Notes: a model not told the origin generated them from the letters alone. 64,000 nucleotides of DNA from Prorocentrum cordatum (GCA_963575745.1 CAUYUJ010019344.1:73811-137810), one strand, 5' to 3'; shown: positions 53,401-63,600, counted from the stretch's first letter. Program-made: numbers and translations.

Positions 53401-53825
53401 CGCTGGCTCGGCCTTCGACCCCCGGGGCCCACTGGCAGGACGAGCCCCTCGGGGGGGCGGTGGGCCGGCGCGTCCGTGCGGCGCGCGCGCGCGGGGGGGG
53501 GGCCCTCCTGCCGCTCCCCTCCGGCGGCTCCTGGAGGTCGAGGATGGCGACCTCCGGGGGCAGGAATCGAGCACACTGCAGTCCACCCGCAGAGCAGGGA
53601 TGCGCGATGAGGGTGCGAGGGCCTCGGGCGCCCATTCCGAAGCTTCCCGAGCGGGGCGCGGCCCACGGAGGCGGCCAGGGATGCACCGAGGAGGCAAGGA
53701 TGCGAGGGTACCCTTGGGAAGGTTGCCCGTCCTTACTATGCGGGTTGACTGTAGTGCAGGTCCACCTGCGTCCTCCCCAGACCCCCTCGGGCAATGGAGA
53801 AAAATCACCACGGGTGTTTTTTCCA
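53401..53825. other. Spacer with no gene seen
   Basis: GC-rich; minus-strand frames are open but low in complexity and unrecognised. Confidence 0.3.
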
Positions 53826-53965
53826 TCGTTTCGGCTTCTGGGGGCCCTTATGGGGCCTCGGGACCATAAAATAACGGCTCAGGATGAAAAACCTGTCCAG
53901 GGGAATGGGTCGAGACCCCCGAGGGACGACGTTATGAACAAAACATGACGTCGGGGGTCTGGGTC
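53826..53965 (-). repeat. R1 dispersed repeat, copy 5
   Basis: 'CTTCTGGGGGCCCTTATGGG', 'CGGCTCAGGATGAAAAACC', 'GGGGAATGGGTCGAGACC' and 'ACATGACGTCGGGGGTCTGG' are complements of the R1 consensus. Confidence 0.8.
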
Positions 53966-54179
53966 CTCAGGTCCCCCGTCCTCCTCTGACTGGGTTCCGT
54001 TTCCCTTCCTGTGGAGAGCAGAAAAGCCGCCCTCATTCGGCACCGTGCCTTCGGGTAGGGAATGGAAGTGTCCTCAGGTCACTTGCTGCAGCTCCCAGTC
54101 CTTTGGATTGAAGGTTCTTAAAGGGCCTGGACCCTAGCAGGCCAAATCTCCCGGGGTGTGGACCGGCTTGTCGCGTGAC

Positions 54180-54840
54180 TTTTTCTGGCCCAAGAGGGCC
54201 TCCAGACGGACCAAGAGGGCCCCGAGAGGCCCCCTCAACGGTCCGAGAGGGCCCCGAGTCGCCGAACCATCGGCCAAGACGCCGACGACAGCCCAAGAGG
54301 TTTCCAAGACGCCCCAAGAGGTCTCCAAGAGGCCTTCCAAGAGGATCCCAAGAGGCAAGCATCATTGATGTTGCTTCGGTGGTTTGACGAATTTGGGCAT
54401 TCTCGCCTTGCGGCTTCCCGACGCTCAAAGACGGCCCAAGGGGCGACCAAGATGGCCCCAAGACGGCCCAAGAAGCTTCCAATAGGGCCCCAAAACGGCT
54501 CAAGAGAGCCCGAAGCCGGCCCAAGAAACCTCCACGACGTCCCAAGAGGCCCCCAAGAGGCCCCCAAGACGGCCCAAGAGGCCCCCAAGACGGCTTCAAG
54601 AACGGGCCCAGACGGGAGACCCGAACGGACAGTCCGAGCCCTCGGCCCCAAGAAGCCCCCAGGAGGTCCCACGAGGCCCCCAAGAGGCCCACAAGAGGAC
54701 CCCAGGGGGCTCCCAAGAGGCCCCCAGGAGGCCTCCAGGAGGCCCCAAGAGGCCCCCAATGAGCCTCGCAAGAGGCCTCAAGACTGCTCCCCAGAGGCTC
54801 CCGGGAGCGCTCCTGAGAGCCCCCAGGGAGCATCCATTGC
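54180..54840 (+). repeat. CCAAGAGGCCCC minisatellite
   Basis: About 55 imperfect 11-13 bp units ('CCAAGAGGCCCC', 'CCAAGACGGCC', 'CCAGGAGGCC'). The minus strand reads as Leu/Gly/Ser/Trp-rich frames, which are shadows. Confidence 0.9.
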
Positions 54841-55429
54841 ATGAGGACTCTGACCCACAAACCCGGGCACGGTGGCCGACAAGCACCCCGACAAGCGAAG
54901 CCGTGCAGCAAACGCACCCAGGGGAGGAACCGATCAGTGAAGGGGCCCCAGGACACACACACACACATAAATACACACAAATAAAAAAGATTCCCCATAT
55001 TTTCCTATATTTTGTGGGTTTTGTCTTCCCCCCCACTTCCCATATTTTCCAATATTTTCTTGGGAATCGCCGATTAATTGTGTCTGTGTGTTTTTACCCC
55101 TCCTGAAACAGAGCCGGGCTGCTCGGCAAGCGCCCAGGGGCCGCTGAGCAGCTCAGCAGACGCCAAGGGTGGAGGCCAGAAGGCCTTCTCCTCCTCGCTT
55201 TCCCCCCTCGCTCGCCGCCGACCCTTGGGGCGGTGCCAAAAGAGGCGTCGCCACCTCTCCTCCACGAGACGGGGACTCCCAGAGGGCCCCCCCAAGGGGC
55301 CCCCCCAAGAGACCGTGGACGCCCAAAAGCGTCCAAGAGCCCCCTCCTTCTCGATCCTCCGCGATGCTCCTCGAGCCTCGAAGTGCTCCCTCCTCCTCGA
55401 TCCTCGAGCTCCGCGGATCTTCGAAAATG
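54841..55429. other. Spacer with AC run and a T1-like half element
   Basis: An (AC)n run lies at 54950-54982, with the same 'TGAAGGGGCCC' lead as at 35.6 kb. 55150-55222 ('CCAGAAGGCCTTCTCC' to 'CCCCTCGCTCGCCGCCGA') resembles the right half of T1. No gene seen. Confidence 0.5.
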
Positions 55430-55770
55430 GGGCTCTCGCCTGAGACATCCTCGAACAAGTGGGATGTCGAAAAAGCTGTTTTCAGACTTCTTATGCCACA
55501 TATGAGCGTTTCGCCTGAGACATCCTCAGAACATTGAAATGTTGAAATCGTTAGGAAACCTTCGGATTTTCGAAAATGTCGATTTCGCCTGAGACATCCT
55601 CCAAAACATGAGATGCCGAAGTAGCTGTTGTACGGCATCTTTGGGGGATGCTCTTGGAGGCCTCCAAGATGGCCCCAAAGGCAAAATCATTGGAAAACCA
55701 TTGGGTTTTTTTTCTCAATACTTCTGTTCAAAAGTAAACGCGTCGCTCGAGACATCCTCAAAACAGACTC
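55430..55770 (+). repeat. TCGCCTGAGACATCCTC dispersed repeat cluster 1
   Basis: 'CTCGCCTGAGACATCCTCGAA' (longer than the core word) occurs near 55436, with further copies at about 55511 and 55585 and a variant at 55747. Each is preceded by 'TTCGGATTTTCGAAAATG'-like text and followed by 'AAATG.GATGTTGAAA', a unit of about 74 bp. Confidence 0.8.
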
Positions 55771-55827
55771 GCCAACAGCAGGTGGAGTGCACTCCCCGCG
55801 CGAGTTCAGCCCTCCCTGATGATAGCG

Positions 55828-56015
55828 ATGAGGTTGATGACGGTGATGATGATGATGATGATAATGATGATGATGACGATGATGAATATGATGATGATGG
55901 TGATGATGACGATGATGACGACGACGATGCTGATGATGGTGGTGCTGGTGATGATGATGATGGTGATGATGATGGTGACGATGATGATGATGACGACGGT
56001 GATGATGATCATGAT
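55828..56015 (+). repeat. GAT trinucleotide-rich tract
   Basis: (GATGATGAC)n-type repeat of about 190 bp, coding for Asp or Met runs in some frames; a shadow, not a gene. Confidence 0.93.
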
Positions 56016-56029
56016 CTCGCCGTGGGTGT

Positions 56030-56455
56030 CAGCGCTAATTCTGAACTCGCGCGGGTCGTGAACTCCACCTGGTGCCTTTGGTGGACGTGCGGGGTGAGCG
56101 GCACGTCTGAACTCGCGCGGGTCGTGAACTCCATCTGGTACATTTTGTGGACGTTCGGGGTGGGCGCCACGTCTGAAATTGCGCGGGTCGTGAACTCTAT
56201 CTGGTCCCTTTGGGGACATTGTGAGTGAGCGGCACGTCTGGACTTGCGCGGGTAGTGAACTCCATCTGGTACCCTTTTGTGGACGTTCGGGGTGAGCGCC
56301 ACGTCTGAACTTGCGCGGGTAGTGAATTCCACCTGGTACCCCCTGTGAGCGTTTGGGAAGAGCGCCTACGTGACATGTGACTTTAATGTTGGTGCACGTT
56401 CTTGCCAAGCTCTTCGGTTTCACGCGCTTCCCGCTCATGTCAAGAAAGGTTCCCC
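56030..56455 (+). repeat. ~60 bp CTGAACTCGCGCGGGTCGTG array and tail, copy 1
   Basis: Five units of 'TCTGAACTTGCGCGGGTAGTG', 'AACTCCATCTGGTACC', 'TGTGGACGTTCGGGGTGAGC' at 60-bp spacing (56038-56370), then a unique tail 'GTTGGTGCACGTTCTTGCCA' to 'CATGTCAAGAAAGG' (56372-56455). The array and tail are repeated at 57.34-57.57 kb. Confidence 0.87.
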
Positions 56456-56880
56456 AGAATGGCCATTTCGCCTGAGACATCCTCACAAAATGGAGATGTT
56501 GGAGGCTATCGTTTAAGGCTTTTTTAAAAAATAGTAATAATACTAATAATAATAATGACGATTTCGCCTGAGACATCCTCACAAAATGGGGATACTGAAA
56601 TCGGTCGCGGAATCTTCGGATCTGCATAAATGGGGCGCTCGCCTGAGACATCCTCGCAACAATCGGATGTTGAAAAAGCTGCTTTAAGTTCCTTGTTTGG
56701 CACATGAGCCTTTCGCCTGAGACATCCTCAGAAAAAATGAGGTATTGAAATCGCTGGCGAAACCTTCGGATTTTCGAAAATGTCGATTTCGCTTGAGACA
56801 TCCTCCAAAAAATGAAAGGTTGAAGTAGTTGTTGAACGGCATCTTTAAGGAACGCTCTTGAAGGATCTCCAGGATTGCCC
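56456..56880 (+). repeat. TCGCCTGAGACATCCTC dispersed repeat cluster 2
   Basis: Copies of the core word near 56467, 56566, 56639, 56712 and 56787. One interval carries an AT-rich '(AATAAT)n' stretch at 56525-56555. Confidence 0.8.
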
Positions 56881-57335
56881 AAAAGGCCGGCCCATCCCGC
56901 CACCGTGCCTGGGTTGTTGGTCAGAGGGCTCTGCAGTGTTCGTTGGGATCTCTTGGTAGATCTCTCAGATGCCTCAAGTGGTACTTTGGAAGCCTCTTGG
57001 GGGTCGTTGCGGGGCCTCCTGGGGTTTTTTTTGGGCCTCTTTTTGGCCTCTTGGGGCCTGCTTGGGGGCTCTTGGCGATTCAACGCGGGGTGCCAGGTGG
57101 AGCTGGCTGCCCATGTCAGTTAGTAGCGTCGCTGAACTCAGGCGGGGAGTGAACTCTAGCTTGGGTTGGCCCTGATCCTCCGCGGGAATCAGCCCCCGCC
57201 AGCCGTCCACATATGTTATAGCTGTTCGGCTCATCCGGTCTCAGTCTGTACTATCGGAGAGATCCTTGCACGCACATTTATCTCGCGGTATTTCGCGGTT
57301 TCATCTTTCCTTGCAGAATTTTATTATTTCCGTAC
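56881..57335. other. Spacer with no gene seen
   Basis: Includes complementary-strand CCAAGAGG-type words at 56950-57080 ('GGCCTCTTGGGGCC'). Otherwise unique and non-coding by eye. Confidence 0.35.
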
Positions 57336-57575
57336 GTTTCGGGTGAGCGCCACGTCTCAACTTGCGCGGCTAGTGAACCATATCTGGTATATTTTCGGGA
57401 GTTCGAGTGAGGGCCACGTCTGAACTTGCGCGGGTAGTGAACTCCACCTCGTACCCCTTGTGCACGGTCGGGAAGAGCGCCTAGGCGACATGCGACATCA
57501 ATGTTGGTGCACGTTCTTGCCAGGCTCTTCGATTTCACGCGCTTCCCGTTCATGTCAAGATAGGTTCCGGAAAAA
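57336..57575 (+). repeat. ~60 bp CTGAACTTGCGCGGGTAGTG array and tail, copy 2
   Basis: Two units (57345-57480), then the same tail as at 56.37-56.46 kb ('GTTGGTGCACGTTCTTGCCA' ... 'CATGTCAAGATAGG'). Confidence 0.87.
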
Positions 57576-57579
57576 TGGC

Positions 57580-58460
57580 CGTTTCGCTTGAGACATCCTC
57601 GAAAAATCGGCTCTGGAGGGGACTCCGACCTGGCATTGTCTTGGAGTCGCTCCCGGAGAGCTTCAAAACGGCCCCAAAGAGCCCCAAAAGGCTCCCCAGG
57701 GGACCCACGAAACGGCCCAAGAGACCCCCAAGAGGCCCCCAAGAGGCGCCCAGAGGCCCCCCCGAGCGCGCGAAGAGGCCCCAGGACTGGCCAAGAGAGC
57801 ACCAAGCCGGTCCAAGATAACGCCAAGACAGCCCAAGAGAGCCCCCACAGACCCTCGAGAGACGCCTGGACAGTCCAAGAGGGTCACAGAAGCCTCCAAG
57901 AGGCTCCCAAAATGCTCCCCACGGGCCCCAATCAGGCCCCCAGAGCCCCACGACAGTCCAAGATAACGCCAAGACAGTCCAAGAGACCCCCACAGACCCT
58001 CGAGAGACGCCTGGACAGTCCAAGATTTCTGAAAAATGGCCGTTTCGCTCGAGACATCCTCCAAACTTCGGCCCAAGAGGGGACTCCGCATCGACGTCGT
58101 GTTCGAATCGCTCTTGGAGGGCTTTCCAACGGCCCAAGGGAGGCCTAACAGACGCCCCGGAGAGCCCCAGGAGCGCCCAAGAGCGCTCCAAGAAGGCCCC
58201 AAGAGACGCCCAAGAGCGCTCTAGGAGCCACCCAGACAGCTCACAAGAACCCCAAGACGGCCCGAGATGGGCCAAGAAGGCCCCAAGAGACTCACGGGAG
58301 CGCCCCAGGAGGCCCCCAGCGCCGAGACGGCCTAAGAAAGCTCCCGCAGAACCCCACGACGCGCCCAGACAGCCCAAGAAGACCCCAAAAGCCCATAAGA
58401 GGACCCAAGGGGCCCCCAAGAAGCCCTCAACAGGCCCCAAGAGAACCCCGCGCGGCGCAA
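57580..58460 (+). repeat. CCAAGAGGCCCC minisatellite with embedded core words
   Basis: About 800 bp of 11-13 bp units ('CCCAAGAGGCCCC', 'CCAAGACAGCC'). A 120-bp block (57795-57875) recurs at 57953-58027 ('GCCAAGACAGTCCAAGAGA', 'CCCTCGAGAGACGCCTGGAC'). 'TTTCGCTCGAGACATCCTC' at 57580 and 58042 are core-word variants. Confidence 0.88.
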
Positions 58461-58536
58461 GGAGCAACGTCTTTTTCCACTTGCCTCGTACTGTCCTCTG
58501 TCGTCGTCGCCGTCGTCGTCATCATCGCCCTCCGCA

Positions 58537-59085
58537 TTCCTCCTCGTACTCGCCCTCGTTCTCTTCGTCCTCGTCCTTGTGCTTCTCTTCCTCCTCGTTG
58601 TCCTCATGCTCCTCCTCGCTATCCTCACGTTCGCCACGTCGTCCTCATCATCGACTCCTCGTTGTCCTCGCCTTCCTTTTCTTCTTCGCCCAATGCGCCC
58701 ATTAGACTAGAGCGGCCCTTCCCGTTCTTGTCCGATCAGGTTCAGAAGGGCTCTCGCGCGGCGCTTGGACCTGCACGTGATGGATTTGGGGGGCTCTTGA
58801 AAACAGAGACAGCCTCCACATTCCTCCTCGTACTCGCCCTCGCTCTCTTCGTCCTCGTCCTTGCGCTTCTCTTCCTCCTCGGTGTCCTCATGCTCGTCCT
58901 CGCTATCCTCACGTTCGCCACGTCGTCCTCGTCATCGACTCCTCATTACCCTCGCCTTCCTTTTCCTCTTCGCCCAATACGCCTGTTAGACTAAAGCGGC
59001 GCTTCCCGTTCTTGTACGATCAGGTTGTGAAGGGCTCTCGCGCGACGCTTGGACTTGCACGTGATAGGTTTTGAGGGCTCTTGAA
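58537..59085 (+). repeat. Tandem duplication, period about 285 bp
   Basis: 58537-58800 and 58822-59085 match nearly base for base: 'TCCTCCTCGTACTCGCCCTCG', 'TCCTCATGCTC', 'CGTTCGCCACGTCGTCCTC', 'GCCCAAT.CGCC.' and 'GGGCTCTCGCGCG.CGCTTGG' appear in both in order. Two GC-rich minus- or plus-strand frames across it are not convincing genes. Confidence 0.87.
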
Positions 59086-59324
59086 GCAGAGGCAGGACGA
59101 CGGTGGGGATCCATGGGGACATCTCTGCGAACTGGCGGGTCGGGAGGTTGTGCCAGGCGCCACGGCCGTTTCGTCTTTCCTCCGATTATGATTGCTAGTA
59201 TCCTTGTTATTGTTCTTATCACCACTATGGATTAGCACTGGTATTATTCCCCAATCAGTGCTTGCACTGAAGGGGTCCTAGCGGAGGTTGAAGGATTTGG
59301 CGGACATTTCCCGCCGATTTTGGT

Positions 59325-59445
59325 CGCGCGCTGGGTTCCCGGGTTCCCCGTGCCGGGTTCCCGGGTTCCCAATTCCCGGGCCGACTTCGGTGAACGGCGA
59401 CGAGGTTCCCAGGTTCCCGGGTTCCTGGTCGATCTTCTGATCGGT
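59325..59445 (+). repeat. GGGTTCCC short repeat
   Basis: 'CCGGGTTCCC', 'GGGTTCCCGGGTTCCC' and 'CAGGTTCCCGGGTTCC' recur over 120 bp; many are palindromic. Confidence 0.75.
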
Positions 59446-59665
59446 CTCAGCATCGATCTCATTTCCCACCTCTCTATCGATCTCACCATCGGTCTCACAA
59501 TCGAACCCGCAATCGATCTCGCAAGCGATCTCACTAGAGATCGCACGAGCGATCTCGAGATCGATCCCCCTTGTCGATCTCATTGAATCGATTTCACTCT
59601 CGGTCTCGCGATCGACCTCACAATCGTCCTCTATCGATCCCGATAATGATCTCACAACCGATATC
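59446..59665 (+). repeat. ~12 bp CGATCTCACAAT repeat
   Basis: 'TCGATCTCA', 'TCGGTCTCACAA', 'AGCGATCTCACT' units for about 210 bp, unusually rich in GATC. Confidence 0.82.
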
Positions 59666-60025
59666 AAGATCCATACGACTAATTTTCAAATCATCCACTG
59701 ATCGGGTTTTATCAGGTGAAACGACTGTTATTATACATAGTAGCATCATTATTATTACTGCATCTCCTGCTTATGATCATTACTCTTCTCTTTTTTCTTG
59801 TGTTTCTGATGCTCTGGGGGGGGACAGGATTTGCCCACTCAGGCCAGCCCGCAATGCCGCAGGTCGGCTCAGCCCGCGATGCCACCCACGAAGCGTATCA
59901 TATCTGGGGCGGGCAGGGTCCCGGGGAGCCACCAAAGACGCGCCACGGGCCCAGGCCTGGCGCTCACGACGAGGCACATCATCAACATCATCACGTCTTC
60001 ATCACCGTATGGGGATCAATCGGGA
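59666..60025. other. Spacer with no gene seen
   Basis: 59700-59810 is locally AT-rich. 59840-59890 holds 'GCCCGCAATGCCGCAG' and 'GCCCGCGATGCCACCC' direct repeats. No coding evidence. Confidence 0.35.
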
Positions 60026-60295
60026 CGCCTCCTCCTCCTGCTCCTCGTCCTCCTCCTCCTCCTCCTCCCTCCTCCGTCTCTCCTTCCTCCTCCTCCTCCC
60101 TCCTCCTCCTCCCTCCTCCCTCCTTCCTCCTCCTCTCTCCTTCCCTCCTCCCTCCCCCGCTCCCTCCTCCCTCCTCCCTCCCCTCCTCCCTCCTCCCTCC
60201 TCCTCCTCCTCCCTCCTCCTCCTCCTCCTCCTCCTCCTCCTCCTCCTCCTCCTCCTCCTCCTCCTCCTCCTCCTCCTCCATCTCCTCCTCCTAGG
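60026..60295. repeat. CCT polypyrimidine tract (plus strand)
   Basis: About 265 bp of C/T, pure CTC in the last 85 bp. Confidence 0.96.
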
Positions 60296-61233
60296 AACTG
60301 GCGTATCTGGAGGATGTGCCGGGCGCCGCGGCCGTCTCAGAGCGCTCCGGAACGCTGTCTCCCCATCCCGGGGCCCGGCTCGGCGCGCAGTTCGACGGAT
60401 GCCAAGCGTGCAGAAAGCCCGAAAGTCTCACGCTCGCTTCGGCCAGTCTGGTGCAGGGCTCGAGTTGTAAACAGTGTTTTCCGTCTTCGTTCTGTCTTCG
60501 CCCTCCCTGGTTCTGTCTGCGTTCCGCACACTTGCTGCAGAACGGAGTCAAGACGAAAACGGCCCACGAAATTGCCAAAACACCGTTTAGCTCGAGCCCT
60601 GGTCTGGTGAGCGATTTCTCATTCGGCGTTTCGGCACAGGGCGGAAGGGGGGGGGGGAGCGGGGACTAGCTCTGGGCCTCCGCTCAGTGCGGCTGTCTGC
60701 AAAAGTGCGTCCCACGGGGGAGGCTCCACTGCTGGAAGCAGGCGCCAGAAGCAGGCAAGATCTACTCCATCGGCGGGGTGTGGGGGGGGGGGGGGCGAGG
60801 ACCCGCGCCCATCGGCAAAACAGCGAGTAAGAAAGCAATCGCCTGACGCTTCTCCCGCCGCGCGCTTCACTTCCGCCTGCTGCTGCTGGCCTCTCACTGG
60901 CTTCCGCCGAGGGCGAGAGATGCGCCGAAAGGCTAGGCCCCCTTGCTGGAATACCCTGCACGATCACTTCCAGATGTTTGAACGCCCGAGATGGGCATTG
61001 TCAATAATAAATGTACAATGCACAACAACGAATGCTGTTCAAAACCGACAGCGGCCGCTGTTGGACAAGCGGCATTCCGCCTCAAATGGGCAACGACCGC
61101 GGCGACGTCGACAGCGACTCCTGTTCAAAATGAACAGGCAATGCCTGTTCGTCTTCGTACCCATTCTCTCCGTACCAAGTTCGATGGCCCCCAAGGTGCA
61201 TTGCGCAGCGATTTACCACCGCAGGTTTCGGCA
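60296..61233. other. Region with no secure gene
   Basis: 60480-60540 holds 'TTCGTTCTGTCTTCGCCC' and 'TTCTGTCTGCGTTCCGC' near-repeats. 61015-61145 contains several 'GTTCAAAA' words. No domain was recognised in any frame. Confidence 0.3.
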
Positions 61234-61357
61234 GTGTGTGTGTGTGTGAGAGAGAGAGAGTGTGTGTGTGTGTGTGTGTTATGTGTGTGTTTGTGTGTTT
61301 GTGTGTTCGTGTGTTTGTGTGTTCGTGTGTTCGTGTGTGTATGTGTGTGTGTTTGGG
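61234..61357. repeat. (GT)n microsatellite with GA and GTTT interruptions
   Basis: About 120 bp of 'GTGTGTGT', with 'GAGAGAGAGAG' near 61248 and 'TTTGTGTG' / 'TTCGTGTG' later. Confidence 0.95.
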
Positions 61358-61424
61358 GGGAAGGGCGACGCGCTGGCGCCCAAAGGCCGCGATTTCCTCC
61401 GCCTCCTCCTCCCCCTCAATTCTG

Positions 61425-61690
61425 CAGGGGTGTGCCGGGCCCCCGACTCCAGATCTCTTCTTCTCTGGGCGGGGCAGTGGCGGTCGCTTCCCCCCATGCT
61501 GAGAATGGCGGTGCCCGCCGCTTCCAGGGCATCCCTCCCCCTCGGTTCGGCAGGCGTGTGCCCCGCCGCTGATTCCCGAGCGCTTCTTCTCCGGACGGGG
61601 TGGTGACCTCTGCTTCCCCCCTACGGAGGGTGGGGCGCTCGGACGAAGGCGGTGCCCAGAGGCCGCTTCCGGGGTGAGGCTGCCACGCAT
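61425..61690 (+). repeat. ~125 bp repeat, two units
   Basis: 'CAGGGGTGTGCCGGGCCCCC', 'TCTTCTTCTCTGGGCGGGGC', 'CGCTTCCCCCC' (61425-61497) recur in order as 'CAGGCGTGTGCCCCGCCGC', 'CTTCTTCTCCGGACGGGG', 'TGCTTCCCCCC' (61550-61621). Confidence 0.75.
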
Positions 61691-61842
61691 CAGGCCGCGT
61701 GTGCGGTGAGCGCGGCAGCTCGCCGGGAGCGACCGGCCGCCTGAAAAAAAAGGCTTCCTAACTAATCGGCGGCGATGGGCCGCCTCACCAGCACGAATTA
61801 CATATTACTGTGTGCACGGTTTCCCCCAGGGCCGTAGGCGAC

Positions 61843-61968
61843 ACAAGGAGGAGGAGGTGGAGGAGGAGGAGGAGGGAGGAGGAGGAGGAGGAGGAGAGGA
61901 GGAGGAGGAAGGAGGAGGAGGAGGAGGAGGAGGAGGAGGAGGAGGAGGAGGAGGAGGAGGAGGAGGAG
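61843..61968. repeat. GGA polypurine tract, adjacent to an exon
   Basis: About 125 bp of GGA. On the minus strand it is (TCC)n, starting two bases after the proposed donor GTGCTCC at 61971-61970. Confidence 0.96.
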
Positions 61969-61971
61969 CAC

Positions 61972-62784
61972 GGGTCGCCTAAGCCCTTCGGAGAAGCCCT
62001 CCATTACTGTGAGGGCATTGGAGAAGGAATCCTTGGATAAGCAGTCCAGGGTCTGAGAGCCAGTAGGACGCCACTTGCGGCTCGGCCACGGAGATCACCG
62101 CCGCGCTCCTCAGGTAAGGAATCCTCCCGGGTCTGCAGCATCCTGGGCACACGCCTTAACGAACGCCCTCACAGGACCCGTCGGTCGGAAGAAGTGGGCA
62201 GAGGCATGAAGCAGGAAGGCGTTGGAAGTAGACTGGGCTTCCGCCCGCGCCCTGACGAGGAGGGAGGAGGAAAACCACTCGGCTCTTGAAGTGGGAAGGC
62301 AGCTAAAGTATACTTATATGTATATATATATGTATATATACATATCCGGGATCTGGAAATCCCACACTACATACTTACTTCCAACGACCGGCGTGCACTC
62401 AGTATCTACAGCGGGCTAGGACTGGCTGAGCACGCGCATGGCGTCCAGGCCCTGTGCGCCGAACTTGAGCGGGCAGATCAGGCCCTTGTCGAAGTCGTAG
62501 TTGGTGTCCATCTCGGCGTCAAGCTCGCAAGGCCAGGACAAGGGCGCGTCCCCCGCGACGGCCATGGTGTCGCCGATGTCTGTGCTGAAAGCCGGACCCA
62601 TGTCGTTGATGCACAGGAGCAGAAAATCCAGCAGGGACTTGGCCATCTCCAGCGCCGCATCCCGGACAGCCTCCACCTTCTGCTTCGCGGCTGGCCCCTT
62701 CTTGGGCTGGAACGAGTTCACGAACTTCCCGCTGACGGACTCCATGGACCGGATGTTCACGGGGTCGAGCGTCATGGACCACTC
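61972..62784 (-). CDS. Spliced gene model, unknown protein (three exons)
   Basis: Not recognised. Exon 1 begins at 62784 after acceptor TTTTTCGCTTCCTCAG and reads EWSMTLDPVNIRSMESVSGK, FVNSFQPKKGPAAKQKVEAV, then a helix AALEMAKSLLDFLLLCINDM, GPAFSTDIGDTMAVAGDAPL, and DTNYDFDKGLICPL. It can either run on to a TAG at 62416 (ending MRVLSQS) or splice at 62465 (CTCAA|GTTCGG). Exon 2, 62284-62173, reads EWFSSSLLVRARAEAQSTSN and AFLLHASAHFFRPTGP, with donor GTGAGG. Exon 3, 62052-61972, follows acceptor TGGCTCTCAG and reads TLDCLSKDSFSNALTVMEGF and SEGLRRP, with donor GTGCTC. Phases agree across all junctions (180-bp and 120-bp introns). Intron 1 holds a TA microsatellite. The protein-like residues and in-phase splice sites support a real gene; start and end are outside or unlocated. 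Confidence 0.5.
62305..62345. repeat. TA microsatellite, intronic
   Basis: 'ATATGTATATATATATGTATA' (41 bp region) within the proposed intron 62285-62464. Confidence 0.9.
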
Positions 62785-62937
62785 CTGAGGAAGCGAAAAA
62801 CAAAAAACAGCGGCAACGACACGCCGGCGAGGGGGGCCCATCAGCGTGCCAACGTCGAAGGCACGCCAGGCCTTCGGACAAAAACGAGGGAGCACCACGC
62901 TGACGGGCCCCCCAAAGGCAGCGTGTCATTGACGCTC

Positions 62938-63290
62938 GTTGCGGCGGCGAGCCCGGAAGGGAAGCGAGAAGGGGCAGGCAGGCCTTCTCAGAAGGCGGCG
63001 GGGCGTCTCGGAAGAACCCCTGAGTATCGCCTAACCGATCCTCATCCCCTGCGGCGTGGCCTGGGCCCCACCGGCCGATGTACCCCCCTAGATAGGGGGT
63101 ATATGTCGTTCTCTTCGGGTTTCGAGGGGTGTATATGGGGATGGATGGGGATCGGTTAAACGATACTGAACCCGAGCCCTCTGAGAAGCCGCTTCTGCCT
63201 CTTCGGAGCGAGAACTTCGAAGAAAACTTCTCGGAAGGCTGGAGGCATTGCCGAACCCTCTGAGAAAGCACGCCCCCTCCCCAGACCCCC
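62938..63290. mobile_element. T1-like element, disrupted by another inverted repeat
   Basis: Left: 'GCGGCGGCGAGCCCGG', 'AAGCGAGAAGG', 'GGCCTTCTCAGAAGG' as in T1. Right: 'CCCTCTGAGAAGCC', 'ACTTCTCGGAAGGCTGG', 'CCCTCTGAGAAAGC'. The two parts are separated by the inverted repeat at 63022-63169, suggesting a nested insertion. Confidence 0.55.
63022..63169. mobile_element. Inverted-repeat element, 148 bp, nested
   Basis: Arms 63022-63049 'GAGTATCGCCTAACCGATCC' onward and 63137-63169 (complement, ending 'GATCGGTTAAACGATACTGA') match over about 28 bp with a short offset. The centre carries the palindrome ACCCCCCTAGATAGGGGGT (63082-63100). Confidence 0.7.
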
Positions 63291-63440
63291 GACGCCATGA
63301 TTTTTCATATAACGCCGACCCTCAAGGGTCTCGACCCATTCACCTGGACCGGTTGTTTTCATCCTGAGTCGTGTTTTGACGGTCCCGAGGGCCGGGAAGG
63401 GCCTCCAAAGGCTGAAACTATGGAAAAAAATCCCGTCAAC
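63285..63440 (+). repeat. R1 dispersed repeat, copy 6 (near full)
   Basis: Same order as copy 4: 'GACGCCATGATTTTTC', 'GGGTCTCGACCCATTC', 'CTGGACCGGTTGTTTTCATC', 'TTTTGACGGTCCCGAGGGCC', 'GGGCCTCCAAAGGCTGAAA', 'ATCCCGTC'. Confidence 0.82.
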
Positions 63441-63600
63441 CATGGATTAGCGATCCATGGATTAGGCGCGCAAACGTCAAATGCATGGATCCAGGGAGGC
63501 GCCCTCCCCAAGATGCGGCCAGTGCCGCCTCGCTCGGCGGCTGAAATCCGCGATTTCCCATGGAAACGGGCGTCGCTACTCCACGCCTCCTTAATCTTAG

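Noticed and set aside
54180-54998. 321-codon minus-strand frame
   Set aside because: Composed of minisatellite shadow plus an AC-rich start; no domain.
61236-61502. Cys/Val-rich and His/Thr-rich frames
   Set aside because: Translations of the (GT)n microsatellite.
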